From an uncultured Pelagibacteraceae bacterium (GTDB lineage Bacteria; Pseudomonadota; Alphaproteobacteria; Pelagibacterales; Pelagibacteraceae): DNA of 64,000 nucleotides. Location: positions 1 to 64,000 of the forward strand of contig CACFVE010000001.1 of the NCBI GenBank assembly GCA_902569735.1, in the 5' to 3' direction. This document shows, one piece after another, positions 26,152 to 35,637 of the stretch. A program made the translations under genes and the position numbers. Each line of letters starts with the position of its first letter. Position 1 is the stretch's first letter. The notes under the pieces were generated by a model. It was given only the letters and a program-made list of their open reading frames with translations. It was not told the DNA's origin and made no database searches.

Positions 26152-28104
26152 ATGAACAAAAACGTATCATTGGCAATAAAGAAAGCTGTCGGCAGTATAA
26201 ACCATAAGAACCAAAATGAATTAAAAAATAATAATGGGCCCAAAAAACCAGATCTATTTTCATTGTCTGGTGATACCGAGCTATTTCAGAATGATAAAGG
26301 TATAACCATTAAAATTGATAGATCTAGAGACGTAAATCTTACCGATTTTGGAAAAGCAACTCTTAAAGATAGATATTTAGGGCAAAACGAAAGCTTCCAG
26401 GACTTGTTTGCAAGAGTAGCCAGCGTTTATGCCGACGATAATTTACATGCTCAAAGAATATATAACTATATAAGCAATCTTTGGTTTATGCCAGCAACAC
26501 CAGTTTTGTCTAATGGTGGAACTGAAAGAGGATTACCTATTTCATGTTTTTTAAACGAAGCAAATGATAGCCTTGAGGGAATTACTGATCTTTGGGAAGA
26601 GAATGTTTGGTTAGCAGCTAGAGGCGGAGGTATAGGGAGTTATTGGGGCAACCTAAGATCAATAGGTGAGAAAATAGGGAAAGTTGGAAAAACTTCTGGA
26701 ATAATTCCTTTTATTAAAGTTATGGACTCATTAACTTTAGCTATCAGCCAAGGCTCTTTAAGAAGAGGATCAGCTGCTTGTTATTTGCAAATAGATCATC
26801 CTGAAATAGAAGAATTCATTGAAATGAGAAGACCAACAGGTGGGGATGTAAACAGAAGATCATTAAATTTGCATCATGGTGTTTTAGTTACTGACGATTT
26901 TATGAGGGCTGTAGAAACTGATGGTCAATGGGCGCTTAGAAGTCCATATGACGGCTCTGTTCAATCTACCATTCCAGCTAGAAATTTATGGATTAGGCTT
27001 TTAACTGCTAGAATTGAAACAGGTGAGCCTTACATAGTTTATATAGATACAGTTAATAGACAAATACCCCAACATCATAAATTAGCAGGATTGAAAGTAA
27101 AAACCTCAAATTTATGCAGCGAGATAACTTTACCAACTGGACTAGATAATGATGGTAAACAACGAACAGCGGTTTGTTGTCTTTCTTCTCTTAATATAGA
27201 TACTTACGATCAGTGGAAAGATGATGCTCAATTCGTTGAAGATGTTATGAGATTTTTAGATAACGTTATGACAGATTTTATTGAAAGAGCTCCAGATGAG
27301 TTTGCTCATGCCAAATATTCAGCAATGAGAGAAAGAAGCGTAGGGCTTGGGGTTATGGGCTTACATTCCTATTTTCAACAAAAGAACATTCCTTTCGGTT
27401 CGGTTATGAGTAAAGTTTGGAATAAAAAGATATTTAAAAATATTCAAGAAAAAGTAGATTTAGCTTCAAAAACTCTTGCGGAAGAAAGAGGAGCGTGTCC
27501 TGATGCTGCAGAATACGGTATCAATGAAAGATTTTCAAACAAAACAGCTATAGCGCCAACTGCATCAATTTCAATTATTTGTGGAGGTTCGTCACCAGGA
27601 ATTGAACCAATCGCAGCTAATAGCTATACCCATAAAACTTTATCTGGATCATTTAATGTTAGAAATAAATATTTGAAAAAAGTCCTTCAAAAATATAGCA
27701 AGGATACAGACGAAGTCTGGTCAACTATAACAACTAACCAAGGTTCGGTTTCTCACTTAGACTTTTTAACTGCTGACGAAAAAGATACTTTCAAAACTGC
27801 TTTTGAAATTGATCAAAGATGGATCGTTGAGTTAGGCGCTGATAGAACGCCTCATATTTCTCAAGCACAATCGATAAATGTTTTTGTACCAGCAGATATA
27901 CATAAAAAAGAACTTCACGATATTCATTTTCAAGCATGGAAAAAAGGATTGAAAAGCCTTTATTATTGTAGATCTAAATCTATTCAAAGAGCAGAAAATG
28001 TAGAGGCAGGATCATCAACAGATGTGACGAAAAATGTTTATTCCAAATCAAATGAATCAAATAATAAAGACAACAATTATGAGGAGTGTTTATCATGTCA
28101 GTAG
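26152..28104 (+). CDS. nrdA: Ribonucleoside-diphosphate reductase alpha subunit
   Basis: MPATPVLSNGGTERGLPISCFL, ENVWLAARGGGIGSYWGNLRS, SLRRGSAACYLQIDHPEIEEF, NLCSEITLPT, C-terminal CLSC. Confidence 0.95.
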   Translation: MNKNVSLAIKKAVGSINHKNQNELKNNNGPKKPDLFSLSGDTELFQNDKGITIKIDRSRDVNLTDFGKATLKDRYLGQNESFQDLFARVASVYADDNLHAQRIYNYISNLWFMPATPVLSNGGTERGLPISCFLNEANDSLEGITDLWEENVWLAARGGGIGSYWGNLRSIGEKIGKVGKTSGIIPFIKVMDSLTLAISQGSLRRGSAACYLQIDHPEIEEFIEMRRPTGGDVNRRSLNLHHGVLVTDDFMRAVETDGQWALRSPYDGSVQSTIPARNLWIRLLTARIETGEPYIVYIDTVNRQIPQHHKLAGLKVKTSNLCSEITLPTGLDNDGKQRTAVCCLSSLNIDTYDQWKDDAQFVEDVMRFLDNVMTDFIERAPDEFAHAKYSAMRERSVGLGVMGLHSYFQQKNIPFGSVMSKVWNKKIFKNIQEKVDLASKTLAEERGACPDAAEYGINERFSNKTAIAPTASISIICGGSSPGIEPIAANSYTHKTLSGSFNVRNKYLKKVLQKYSKDTDEVWSTITTNQGSVSHLDFLTADEKDTFKTAFEIDQRWIVELGADRTPHISQAQSINVFVPADIHKKELHDIHFQAWKKGLKSLYYCRSKSIQRAENVEAGSSTDVTKNVYSKSNESNNKDNNYEECLSCQ

Positions 28105-29102
28105 TTGAAAAAGCAAAGCCAGGAATAATTCAACCAAAAAAAATGGGCTTATTAGTGGAAAATCCAGTTTATAAACCGTTTAGATACCCATGGTGTTACG
28201 ATGCATGGTTAACTCAACAAAGAATTCATTGGTTGCCGGAAGAAGTTCCTCTAGGAGATGATGTAAGAGATTGGCAAAAAAACTTAACTATAGAAGAAAA
28301 AAATCTTTTAACACATATATTTAGATTTTTTACTCAAGCAGATGTTGAAGTTAACAACTGTTATTTAAGACATTACACAACTGTTTTTAAACCCACTGAG
28401 GTTTTAATGATGATGACAGCTTTTGCTGCAATGGAAACAGTTCATATTGCTGCTTACTCTCACCTTTTAGATACAATCGGAATGCCAGAAACAGAATACT
28501 CGGCTTTCTTACAATACAAAGAAATGAAGGATAAATATGATTACATGCAAGGATTTGATGTTAAGTCGAAACATAACATTGCTATGACAATGGCTGTATT
28601 CTCTGCTTTCACAGAAGGACTTCAACTTTTTGCAAGTTTTGCAATACTCTTAAACTTTCCAAGATTTAATAAAATGAAAGGAATGGGTCAAATAGTTACT
28701 TGGTCGGTAAGAGATGAAACTTTACATTGTAACTCTATGATTAGATTATTCAGAGATTTTGTGAAAGAAGAACCACAAATATGGAATGATAAATTAAAAA
28801 AAGAAATCTATGATGCATGCAAAACTATAGTAGAACATGAAGATGCATTCATTGATTTAGCTTTTCAAATGGGTCCTTTAGAAGGTTTAACTGCTGAGCA
28901 AGTTAAACAATATATCAGATTTATAGGAAACAGAAGATTAGAACAACTAGGACTAAATCCAATTTATGATGTTAAGAAAAATCCTCTAACATGGTTAGAC
29001 ACAATGTTAAACGGAGTAGAGCATATGAACTTTTTTGAAGGTCGTGCAACAGAATACTCTAAAGCTTCGACTAGAGGAACTTGGGGCGAAGTTTTTGCTT
29101 AA
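28095..29102 (+). CDS. nrdB: Ribonucleoside-diphosphate reductase beta subunit
   Basis: Internal ATG at 28095 preceded by GAGGAG; overlaps the nrdA end by 10 nt. RFFTQADVEVNNCYLRHYTTVF, AAMETVHIAAYSHLLD, WSVRDETLHCNSMIRLF. Confidence 0.95.
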   Translation: MSVVEKAKPGIIQPKKMGLLVENPVYKPFRYPWCYDAWLTQQRIHWLPEEVPLGDDVRDWQKNLTIEEKNLLTHIFRFFTQADVEVNNCYLRHYTTVFKPTEVLMMMTAFAAMETVHIAAYSHLLDTIGMPETEYSAFLQYKEMKDKYDYMQGFDVKSKHNIAMTMAVFSAFTEGLQLFASFAILLNFPRFNKMKGMGQIVTWSVRDETLHCNSMIRLFRDFVKEEPQIWNDKLKKEIYDACKTIVEHEDAFIDLAFQMGPLEGLTAEQVKQYIRFIGNRRLEQLGLNPIYDVKKNPLTWLDTMLNGVEHMNFFEGRATEYSKASTRGTWGEVFA

Positions 29103-29109
29103 GAAAACT

Positions 29110-29132
29110 AAGTAAAATATAGTTTTACTTTT
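29110..29132 (+). terminator. Weak candidate intrinsic terminator after nrdB
   Basis: AAGTAAAA-TATAG-TTTTACTT perfect 8-bp stem followed by TTCC; AT-rich with a short U tail. Confidence 0.4.
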
Positions 29133-29161
29133 CCTAATTAAATAAAGTATCATAATGCTTA

Positions 29162-29911
29162 ATGAGCATAGTTATCAAGCACTATGATGCGAAATTCAAA
29201 AAAGAATTAAATCCAAAAGTCGGTTTAATAGCTTTATCGACAGACCAAACTATTGAAAATGATTTTCAAAATATTTGTAATAATTTACCAGTAGATATTT
29301 TTATAAACCGTATTCATAATAAAAATCCTTTAACAAAAGAAAATCTTTTAAAAATGCGAGAAGATTTAGCTTCTGTAACAAAGAAAATACTCCCTGATGA
29401 AAAATTAAATACGATCGCATATGGTTGCACATCTGGAACTATAACTATTGGGGAAGATAGTGTGAAAGAAAAGATATTATCAGCTAAACCTGGCAGTTAT
29501 GTTACAACTCCAGTAACTTCTGCAATTAAAGCTTTTAAACTAATGAATATTAAAAAAATTGCTTTATTTACTCCATATCCAGATCCGGTAAACAAAATAA
29601 TTCTAGAATATTTTACCAAAAAGAATATCGAAGTTTTATCATTTGCGAGTTTAAATTTAAATTTAGACTCAGAGTTTGCCAATGTTGATCCAAATTATAT
29701 TTTAGAAATATCATCAAAATTGGAAACAAAAAATGCAGATGCATTATTTATATCTTGTACGGCTTTACCAGTTCTTAATATTCTTGATAAATTAGAAAAA
29801 AAAATAAAAAAACCGGTGCTATCAAGTAATCAAACTTTAATATGGGATACGATAAGATCAATTGGGTATAAATCTCCGATAAGAGGATATGGCAAACTTT
29901 TAGAAAATTAA
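29162..29911 (+). CDS. Asp/Glu racemase / maleate isomerase / EutA-like family protein
   Basis: Two catalytic-Cys contexts typical of the superfamily: IAYGCTSGTITIGE and ALFISCTALPVLNIL; VTTPVTSAIKAFKLMNIKKIALFTPY. Confidence 0.75.
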   Translation: MSIVIKHYDAKFKKELNPKVGLIALSTDQTIENDFQNICNNLPVDIFINRIHNKNPLTKENLLKMREDLASVTKKILPDEKLNTIAYGCTSGTITIGEDSVKEKILSAKPGSYVTTPVTSAIKAFKLMNIKKIALFTPYPDPVNKIILEYFTKKNIEVLSFASLNLNLDSEFANVDPNYILEISSKLETKNADALFISCTALPVLNILDKLEKKIKKPVLSSNQTLIWDTIRSIGYKSPIRGYGKLLEN

Positions 29912-31078
29912 ATGCTTTTTGAAAAACAAGAATACAAAGAACGTTTAAAAAAAGTAAAGATCAGTATGCAAAAAAAAGGCATTGATCTATTAGTTTCTCA
30001 AGACCCAGCTAATATGAATTACCTAACAGGTTATGATGCTTGGTCTTTTTATTATGCCCAATGTGTCTTAGTTCACATAAATGAAGACGAGCCTATTTGC
30101 TTTGTAAGAGCGCAGGATGGTGGAGGCGCATACATTAAAACATATTTACAGGATAAAAATATTATAGAGTACGATGAAAAGTATATTCATACTTGGCCTC
30201 TACATCCTTATCAGTATTTAGCTGAAATAATAACAAACAGAAAATGGGATAGTTTAAATATTGGTTTAGAAATGGACAGTCATTACTTTACAGCTTTTTG
30301 CTATGAAACACTTAAAAAAGGCTTACCTAACGCAAAACTCCTAGATGCTGAACGATTAGTTAACTGGGTACGAGTTGTTAAATCAAATGAAGAAATTAAA
30401 TTAATGCAATCAGCCGCTCGTATTGTTGAAAACGGAATGAGAGCAGCTTTTAAAAGTATTAATCCTGGAGTAAGACAATGCGATGCTGTAGCAGATATTC
30501 AAAAAGCTTTATTTAATGGAACAAAGGAATTTGGAGGAGATTATCCAAGTATTGCAACTTTATTACCTACAGGAAAAGGAACTTCGGCCTCTCATTTAAC
30601 CGCTACAGATGAAAAGTTTGTTTCAGGTGAGGCAACAATTATTGAAATTGCCGGTGCTTATAAAAGATATCACTGTCCTATGGCTCGTACGATTTTATTA
30701 GGTGAAAAGGATCAAAAAAAAATAGATACTATGAAAGCTACCAATGAAGCTTTAGATACAGGCATTGCTGTTACAAAACCCGGTAATACAGTTGATGATG
30801 TTGCTCAAAAATTTTGGAGCGTTTTAGATAAATATAAAATTAAAAAACACTCAAGAACAGGATATTCTATTGGGATTGGATATCCTCCAGATTGGGGAGA
30901 ACAAACATTCAATATATTAAAAGGAGATAAAACTATTTTACAACCTAACGTTACTTTTCATATGATTGCAGTAATGCAGTTTGGAGATTGGGGCGTAGAA
31001 GCTAGTGAAGCGGTGAGGGTAACAGAAACAGGATCAGAATTATTCTGCAATTTATCTAGAGAATTACATATTAAATAA
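29912..31078 (+). CDS. Peptidase M24 family hydrolase, EutD/DoeA (ectoine hydrolase)-like
   Basis: DPANMNYLTGYDAWSFYYAQCV, FGGDYPSIATLLPTGKG, IEIAGAYKRYHCPMARTILLG, SRTGYSIGIGYPPDWGE resemble ectoine hydrolase sequences recalled from memory. Confidence 0.7.
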   Translation: MLFEKQEYKERLKKVKISMQKKGIDLLVSQDPANMNYLTGYDAWSFYYAQCVLVHINEDEPICFVRAQDGGGAYIKTYLQDKNIIEYDEKYIHTWPLHPYQYLAEIITNRKWDSLNIGLEMDSHYFTAFCYETLKKGLPNAKLLDAERLVNWVRVVKSNEEIKLMQSAARIVENGMRAAFKSINPGVRQCDAVADIQKALFNGTKEFGGDYPSIATLLPTGKGTSASHLTATDEKFVSGEATIIEIAGAYKRYHCPMARTILLGEKDQKKIDTMKATNEALDTGIAVTKPGNTVDDVAQKFWSVLDKYKIKKHSRTGYSIGIGYPPDWGEQTFNILKGDKTILQPNVTFHMIAVMQFGDWGVEASEAVRVTETGSELFCNLSRELHIK

Positions 31079-31125
31079 TAAAAACCTTGAAATAAATTTT
31101 CTTAAATGCTTTAAATAATCATTAT

Positions 31126-32220
31126 ATGACGTCTTCAAAAAGCTTTGTAAAATTTGATAAAGTAGACAAAAGTTATGATGGTAAAGTTTTAGTCGTTAAA
31201 GACTTAAATCTTGATATCAATGAAGGTGAATTTATTACAATGTTGGGACCATCTGGTTCTGGAAAAACAACTTGCTTAATGATGTTAGCAGGTTTTGAAA
31301 CACCAACTAATGGTGAAATTTATTTAGATTCAAAACCTATTTCTCGAATTCCTCCACACAAAAGAGGAATAGGAATGGTTTTTCAAAATTATGCTTTGTT
31401 TCCTCACTTAACAGTTTTCGAAAATTTAGCTTTCCCATTAAAAGTAAGAAAACTTTCTCAAGATGATATTATAAAAAAAGTAGACAAAGCTTTATCTATG
31501 GTTTCTTTATCAGGTTTTGAAAAAAGAATGCCTAATCAGTTATCAGGTGGTCAACAACAGAGAGTTGCTGTTGCAAGATCTTTAGTTTTCGATCCCCAAC
31601 TAGTTTTAATGGATGAGCCCTTAGGAGCTTTAGATAAAAATTTAAGAGAAAGCATGCAATATGAAATTAAACACATTCACGAAAATATTGGAGTAACAGT
31701 GGTTTATGTTACCCACGATCAAAGTGAAGCTCTTACTATGTCTAGTAGAATAGCAGTTTTTAATGATGGGAAAGTACAGCAATTATCTAGCCCAGACAAA
31801 CTATACGAAGAACCAGTAAATTCATTTGTTGCAGAATTTATAGGTGAAAATAATACTTTTTCTGGGCAAGTTACAGATATTTCAGGAGGTAAATGTAAAG
31901 TAAAATTAGATACTGGCGCTGAAATAATTTCTAATCCTATAAGAGTAAAAACAAAAGGAGAAAAAACTAAAGTTTCTCTAAGACCTGAGAGAGCGATTAT
32001 AGATCCAGAAGAAAAAATGGACAATAAGCACAAAGGAAAAATAGAAGAAGTTATCTACCACGGAGATCATGCAAGAGTTAGATTAAATTTATTAGGTAAT
32101 AAAGAATTTATTTTAAAAGTTCCAAACAGTTCTGCAAGAATGGATATAAAACCAGGTAATGAAATTAACGTTGGTTGGAATAGCAATGACGCTAGAGCTT
32201 TAGATCCAAAATCAATCTGA
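31126..32220 (+). CDS. ABC transporter ATP-binding protein (PotA-like)
   Basis: Walker A GPSGSGKTT, signature LSGGQQQRVAVARSL, Walker B LVLMDEPLGALD, C-terminal TOBE domain. Confidence 0.92.
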   Translation: MTSSKSFVKFDKVDKSYDGKVLVVKDLNLDINEGEFITMLGPSGSGKTTCLMMLAGFETPTNGEIYLDSKPISRIPPHKRGIGMVFQNYALFPHLTVFENLAFPLKVRKLSQDDIIKKVDKALSMVSLSGFEKRMPNQLSGGQQQRVAVARSLVFDPQLVLMDEPLGALDKNLRESMQYEIKHIHENIGVTVVYVTHDQSEALTMSSRIAVFNDGKVQQLSSPDKLYEEPVNSFVAEFIGENNTFSGQVTDISGGKCKVKLDTGAEIISNPIRVKTKGEKTKVSLRPERAIIDPEEKMDNKHKGKIEEVIYHGDHARVRLNLLGNKEFILKVPNSSARMDIKPGNEINVGWNSNDARALDPKSI

Positions 32221-32275
32221 GATTGATTCAATCAAAAAATCCTAATTTTAAACAATAATTAGCTTAAATCAGAGG

Positions 32276-32304
32276 TTGACTTAATTTTTGTTAATTGTTG
32301 TAAT
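32276..32304 (+). promoter_or_regulatory. Candidate sigma70-type promoter in front of the solute-binding protein gene
   Basis: TTGACT (32276-32281) - 17 nt - TGTAAT (32299-32304). Confidence 0.6.
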
Positions 32305-32339
32305 AAATAATTAATAAACGTTTAAACGAAGGGGAATAA

Positions 32340-33458
32340 ATGAGAAAATTAAGTAAACTATTACTTACGTTAGTTTTTGCTCTTTCAATTTCTTCAACTT
32401 CATATGCAGTTACAGTTGCATCATGGGGTGGAGCTTATACTGAAAGTCAAAAATTAGGTTATGGTGATCCATCCGCAAAAAAATTAGGCATACCTATTAA
32501 CTGGGTAGACTATTCAGGAGGATTATCTGAAGTTAAAGCTCAAAAAGCAGCTGGAAAAATTACTTGGGACATAATGGATGTTTTCGCTATGGACACCATC
32601 AATGGATGTGACGAAGGTCTATTTGTTAAATTTGATTTTGACAAAGACTTTCCGCCAGCTCCAGATGGAACTAAAGCGAGTAAAGATTTCTTTACATCAA
32701 TGCCAAGTGAATGTGCTGTAGGGAATATTTTATATTCTTGGACATATGCTTACAATGACTCAAACATTGGTAGCAAAAAACCAAAAACTATAAAAGATTT
32801 CTTTGACACTAAAACATGGCCAGGTAAAAGAGGCGTATACAAAAGTGCTATGCACAATCTAGAGATGGCATTAGCAGCTTCTGGAACTAAGCCAGGTAAA
32901 GGTGGAAAGAAAATTTACAAACAACTTTCAAAGGAAAAAGGTCTAAAAAAAGCAATGGATAAGATGGAAGCTCTTTGCAAGGACCCTAACGGCGGATGTG
33001 TATTTTGGTCAGCTGGTGCAAAACCACCTGAACTACTTATGCAGGGTGAAGTTGTAATGGCAACAGGTTGGAATGGTAGATTCTTTAACGCAGAAGTTGG
33101 AGAAGGCGCACCATTAAAACAAGTTTGGGATGCTCAAGGTTTAGATTACCAATACATGGTAGTTGTAAAAGGTGGACCAAATGAATCTGATGCTATGAAA
33201 GCAATTGCAGAAATGACTAGCACAGAAGGTTTAGCTGGTTCAGCAAAATATATTGCTTACGCACCTTGGAGAAAATCATCTCTAAAAATTATTGAAGCAG
33301 GTGAGCCTTGGTATAAAGATGGCAAGACAAACATGATGACTCAAATGCCAACTCATCCACAAAATACAAAAAGCTATATCCTAATTGATGCATTATTCTG
33401 GGCTGACAACGGTACAGAAATTGGCGAAAAATGGGAAGCTATGAAATCTGGTCTTTAA
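32340..33458 (+). CDS. Extracellular solute-binding protein (PotD/PotF-like)
   Basis: Signal peptide MRKLSKLLLTLVFALSISSTSYA; VASWGGAYTESQK, WDIMDVFAMD, YSWTYAYNDSNIGSKKPKTIKDFFDTKTWPGKRG. Confidence 0.9.
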   Translation: MRKLSKLLLTLVFALSISSTSYAVTVASWGGAYTESQKLGYGDPSAKKLGIPINWVDYSGGLSEVKAQKAAGKITWDIMDVFAMDTINGCDEGLFVKFDFDKDFPPAPDGTKASKDFFTSMPSECAVGNILYSWTYAYNDSNIGSKKPKTIKDFFDTKTWPGKRGVYKSAMHNLEMALAASGTKPGKGGKKIYKQLSKEKGLKKAMDKMEALCKDPNGGCVFWSAGAKPPELLMQGEVVMATGWNGRFFNAEVGEGAPLKQVWDAQGLDYQYMVVVKGGPNESDAMKAIAEMTSTEGLAGSAKYIAYAPWRKSSLKIIEAGEPWYKDGKTNMMTQMPTHPQNTKSYILIDALFWADNGTEIGEKWEAMKSGL

Positions 33459-33493
33459 TTAAGTTTTAAAGACTTAGATGATATATTATATTT

Positions 33494-33522
33494 AGGGCGG
33501 TTATTAACTAACCGCCCTTTTT
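33494..33522 (+). terminator. Intrinsic terminator after the solute-binding protein gene
   Basis: AGGGCGGTTA-TTAAC-TAACCGCCCT perfect 10-bp stem, 5-nt loop, followed by a T tract. Confidence 0.92.
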
Positions 33523-33526
33523 ATTT

Positions 33527-34780
33527 ATGAGCAGTGAAACACAACAAATTTTAACAACTGATGGAATACCTCTAGAGGTAAGTCTTAAAAAAGTTGAAAG
33601 AAGAAATAAATTAAAAGCTTTTCTTCTTGTTGCCCCCTTATTATTTTTTTTATTAATTGTATATATTTCTCCAATAGTTGGAATGCTTTTTAATAGCGTT
33701 GATGATCGAATGGTAACCAATGCACTTCCAAAAACATTCAAAGCAATGGAAGATTGGAATGGAAAAGAACTTCCACCAGAAAAAGTATTCGAAGCTTTTC
33801 ATATTGATTTTCAAAAATTAATTGAAGAAGAGAGAGAAGGAAAATTATCAACCCAGCTTAACTATGAAAAAAATGGTTTCAAAAGTATTATTAAAAAATT
33901 AAGACGAAAATCAAAATCTTTTGAGGAAGGAAATTACAAAGAACAAATAATGGCTGTTCATGAAAGATGGGCTGACGTTGAATATTGGAGAGCAATAAAA
34001 CGAAGAGCTCCTGCATATACCTACTCTAAATATTTAAAAGGTGTAGACATGTATCAAAATGAAGATGGTAGATTAGTTCAAGTAGAGGAAGATCGTAGAA
34101 TTTATAAAAAATTATGGGTTAGAACACTTAAAATAGCTTTTTACGTAACCCTTTTCTGTTTTTTAATGGCTTACCCAATAGCTCACTTATTAGCAACTCT
34201 TCCAATGAAGTATAGTAATCTACTGATGATTTGTGTTCTTTTACCTTTCTGGACTTCATTACTTGTCAGAACTGCAAGTTGGATGATTTTACTTCAACAG
34301 CAAGGAGTAGTTAATGATTTTTTAGTTTGGATTGGTCTTGTAGCAGACGACAAAAGATTGGTGATGATGTACAATGAAACAGGAACTTATATTGCCATGA
34401 CTCAAATTTTGTTACCATTTATGGTTTTACCTCTTTATAGTGTAATGAAAACTATTTCACCAAGTTTAGTTCGAGCAGGTAAATCTCTTGGAGGAACGCC
34501 ATTTATTACATTTTGGAAGGTGTATTTTCCATTAACAATTCCAGGAATAGGTGCTGGTTCTCTTTTAGTTTTTATTCTTGCGATAGGGTACTACATTACT
34601 CCAGAATTAGTTGGAGGAGCTTCAGGAACACTTATAAGCAATCAAATTGCTTATCATATGAAATATACTTTAGATTGGAGTTTTGCATCGGCAATGGGGT
34701 TAATGCTATTAGTTGGCGTGTTAGCTGTTTACTGGGTTTACAATAAACTAGTAGGAATTGATAATATAAAATTAGGATAA
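33527..34780 (+). CDS. ABC transporter permease (PotB-like) with large insertion after TM1
   Basis: APLLFFLLIVYISPIVGML, ... SLGGTPFITFWKVYFPLTIPGIGAGSLLVF EAA-type loop. Confidence 0.9.
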   Translation: MSSETQQILTTDGIPLEVSLKKVERRNKLKAFLLVAPLLFFLLIVYISPIVGMLFNSVDDRMVTNALPKTFKAMEDWNGKELPPEKVFEAFHIDFQKLIEEEREGKLSTQLNYEKNGFKSIIKKLRRKSKSFEEGNYKEQIMAVHERWADVEYWRAIKRRAPAYTYSKYLKGVDMYQNEDGRLVQVEEDRRIYKKLWVRTLKIAFYVTLFCFLMAYPIAHLLATLPMKYSNLLMICVLLPFWTSLLVRTASWMILLQQQGVVNDFLVWIGLVADDKRLVMMYNETGTYIAMTQILLPFMVLPLYSVMKTISPSLVRAGKSLGGTPFITFWKVYFPLTIPGIGAGSLLVFILAIGYYITPELVGGASGTLISNQIAYHMKYTLDWSFASAMGLMLLVGVLAVYWVYNKLVGIDNIKLG

Positions 34781-34782
34781 AT

Positions 34783-35637
34783 ATGGCTTTACCAAAATAT
34801 ACAGAACCACATTATAGAGTATGGCATTACTTTTATCTTTTTATATGCGGTTGCGTTTTTTTCTTTTTAATTGCACCTTTGTTTGTAATTTTTCCATTAT
34901 CATTTAATGCAGAAGAATTTTTAGTAATAACAGACGGAATGAAAAGATTAGATCCAGATGCTTTCTCTTTAAGATGGTATAAGGACATGGTCTATGGAAC
35001 AAAGAATCCATGGGGACTAGCAGCAAAAAATAGTTTTTTCATAGCAATATTTGCAACAATAGGAGCTGTTATTCTTGGAACAGTTGCAGCCCTGGGATTA
35101 AGTAGCAGATATATGCCTTACAAAGGAATAATAATGGCTACTTTAATTTCTCCTATGATTGTTCCATTAATTATTTCAGGAGTAGCAATTTTCTTTTTTA
35201 TGGCCAAAGCAGGTTTAGCTGCTACACACACAGGAATAGTTTTAGCACATATAATATTGGGAACTCCATTCGTAGTAATTACAGTTACTGCTACATTATC
35301 AGGATTTGATCATAGCGTTACTAGAGCTGCAGCCAGTCTTGGAAGTAACCCTGTAAACACATTTATGAAAATAACGCTACCGCTTATTTTACCTGGAGTT
35401 ATTTCTGGAGCTTTATTTGCATTTGTTACATCTTTTGACGAAGTTGTGATTGTTTTATTCTTAGCTGGATTAGATAATACAACTATTCCAATTCAAATGT
35501 GGACTGGGCTGAGAGAACAGCTAAGTCCAACAATATTATCTGTAGCGACTTGTTTAATTCTTCTATCAACTTTAGTCTTGGTTGCTGCAGAACTTTTGAG
35601 AAGAAGATCTGAAAGAATAAGAGGAATAAATAGATAA
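34783..35637 (+). CDS. ABC transporter permease (PotC-like)
   Basis: FPLSFNAEEF, AASLGSNPVNTFMKITLPLILPGVISGALFAFVTSFDEVVIVLFL. Confidence 0.92.
   Translation: MALPKYTEPHYRVWHYFYLFICGCVFFFLIAPLFVIFPLSFNAEEFLVITDGMKRLDPDAFSLRWYKDMVYGTKNPWGLAAKNSFFIAIFATIGAVILGTVAALGLSSRYMPYKGIIMATLISPMIVPLIISGVAIFFFMAKAGLAATHTGIVLAHIILGTPFVVITVTATLSGFDHSVTRAAASLGSNPVNTFMKITLPLILPGVISGALFAFVTSFDEVVIVLFLAGLDNTTIPIQMWTGLREQLSPTILSVATCLILLSTLVLVAAELLRRRSERIRGINR

Noticed and set aside
26042-26263. 73-aa minus-strand ORF across the nrdA promoter
   Set aside because: It overlaps the nrdA 5' end and the promoter/NrdR-box region, with no recognisable domain; treated as spurious.
31719-32033. 104-aa minus-strand ORF antisense to the ABC ATPase
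   Set aside because: Antisense shadow of a strong CDS.
32217-32240. Terminator-like hairpin after the PotA-like gene (GATTG ATT CAATC plus A-rich tail)
   Set aside because: Five-bp stem with 3-nt loop and no T tract on the coding strand; too weak to call.
34513-34746. 77-aa plus-strand ORF in another frame inside the PotB-like permease
   Set aside because: Fully contained in a strongly supported permease gene; composition is a frame-shifted membrane protein.
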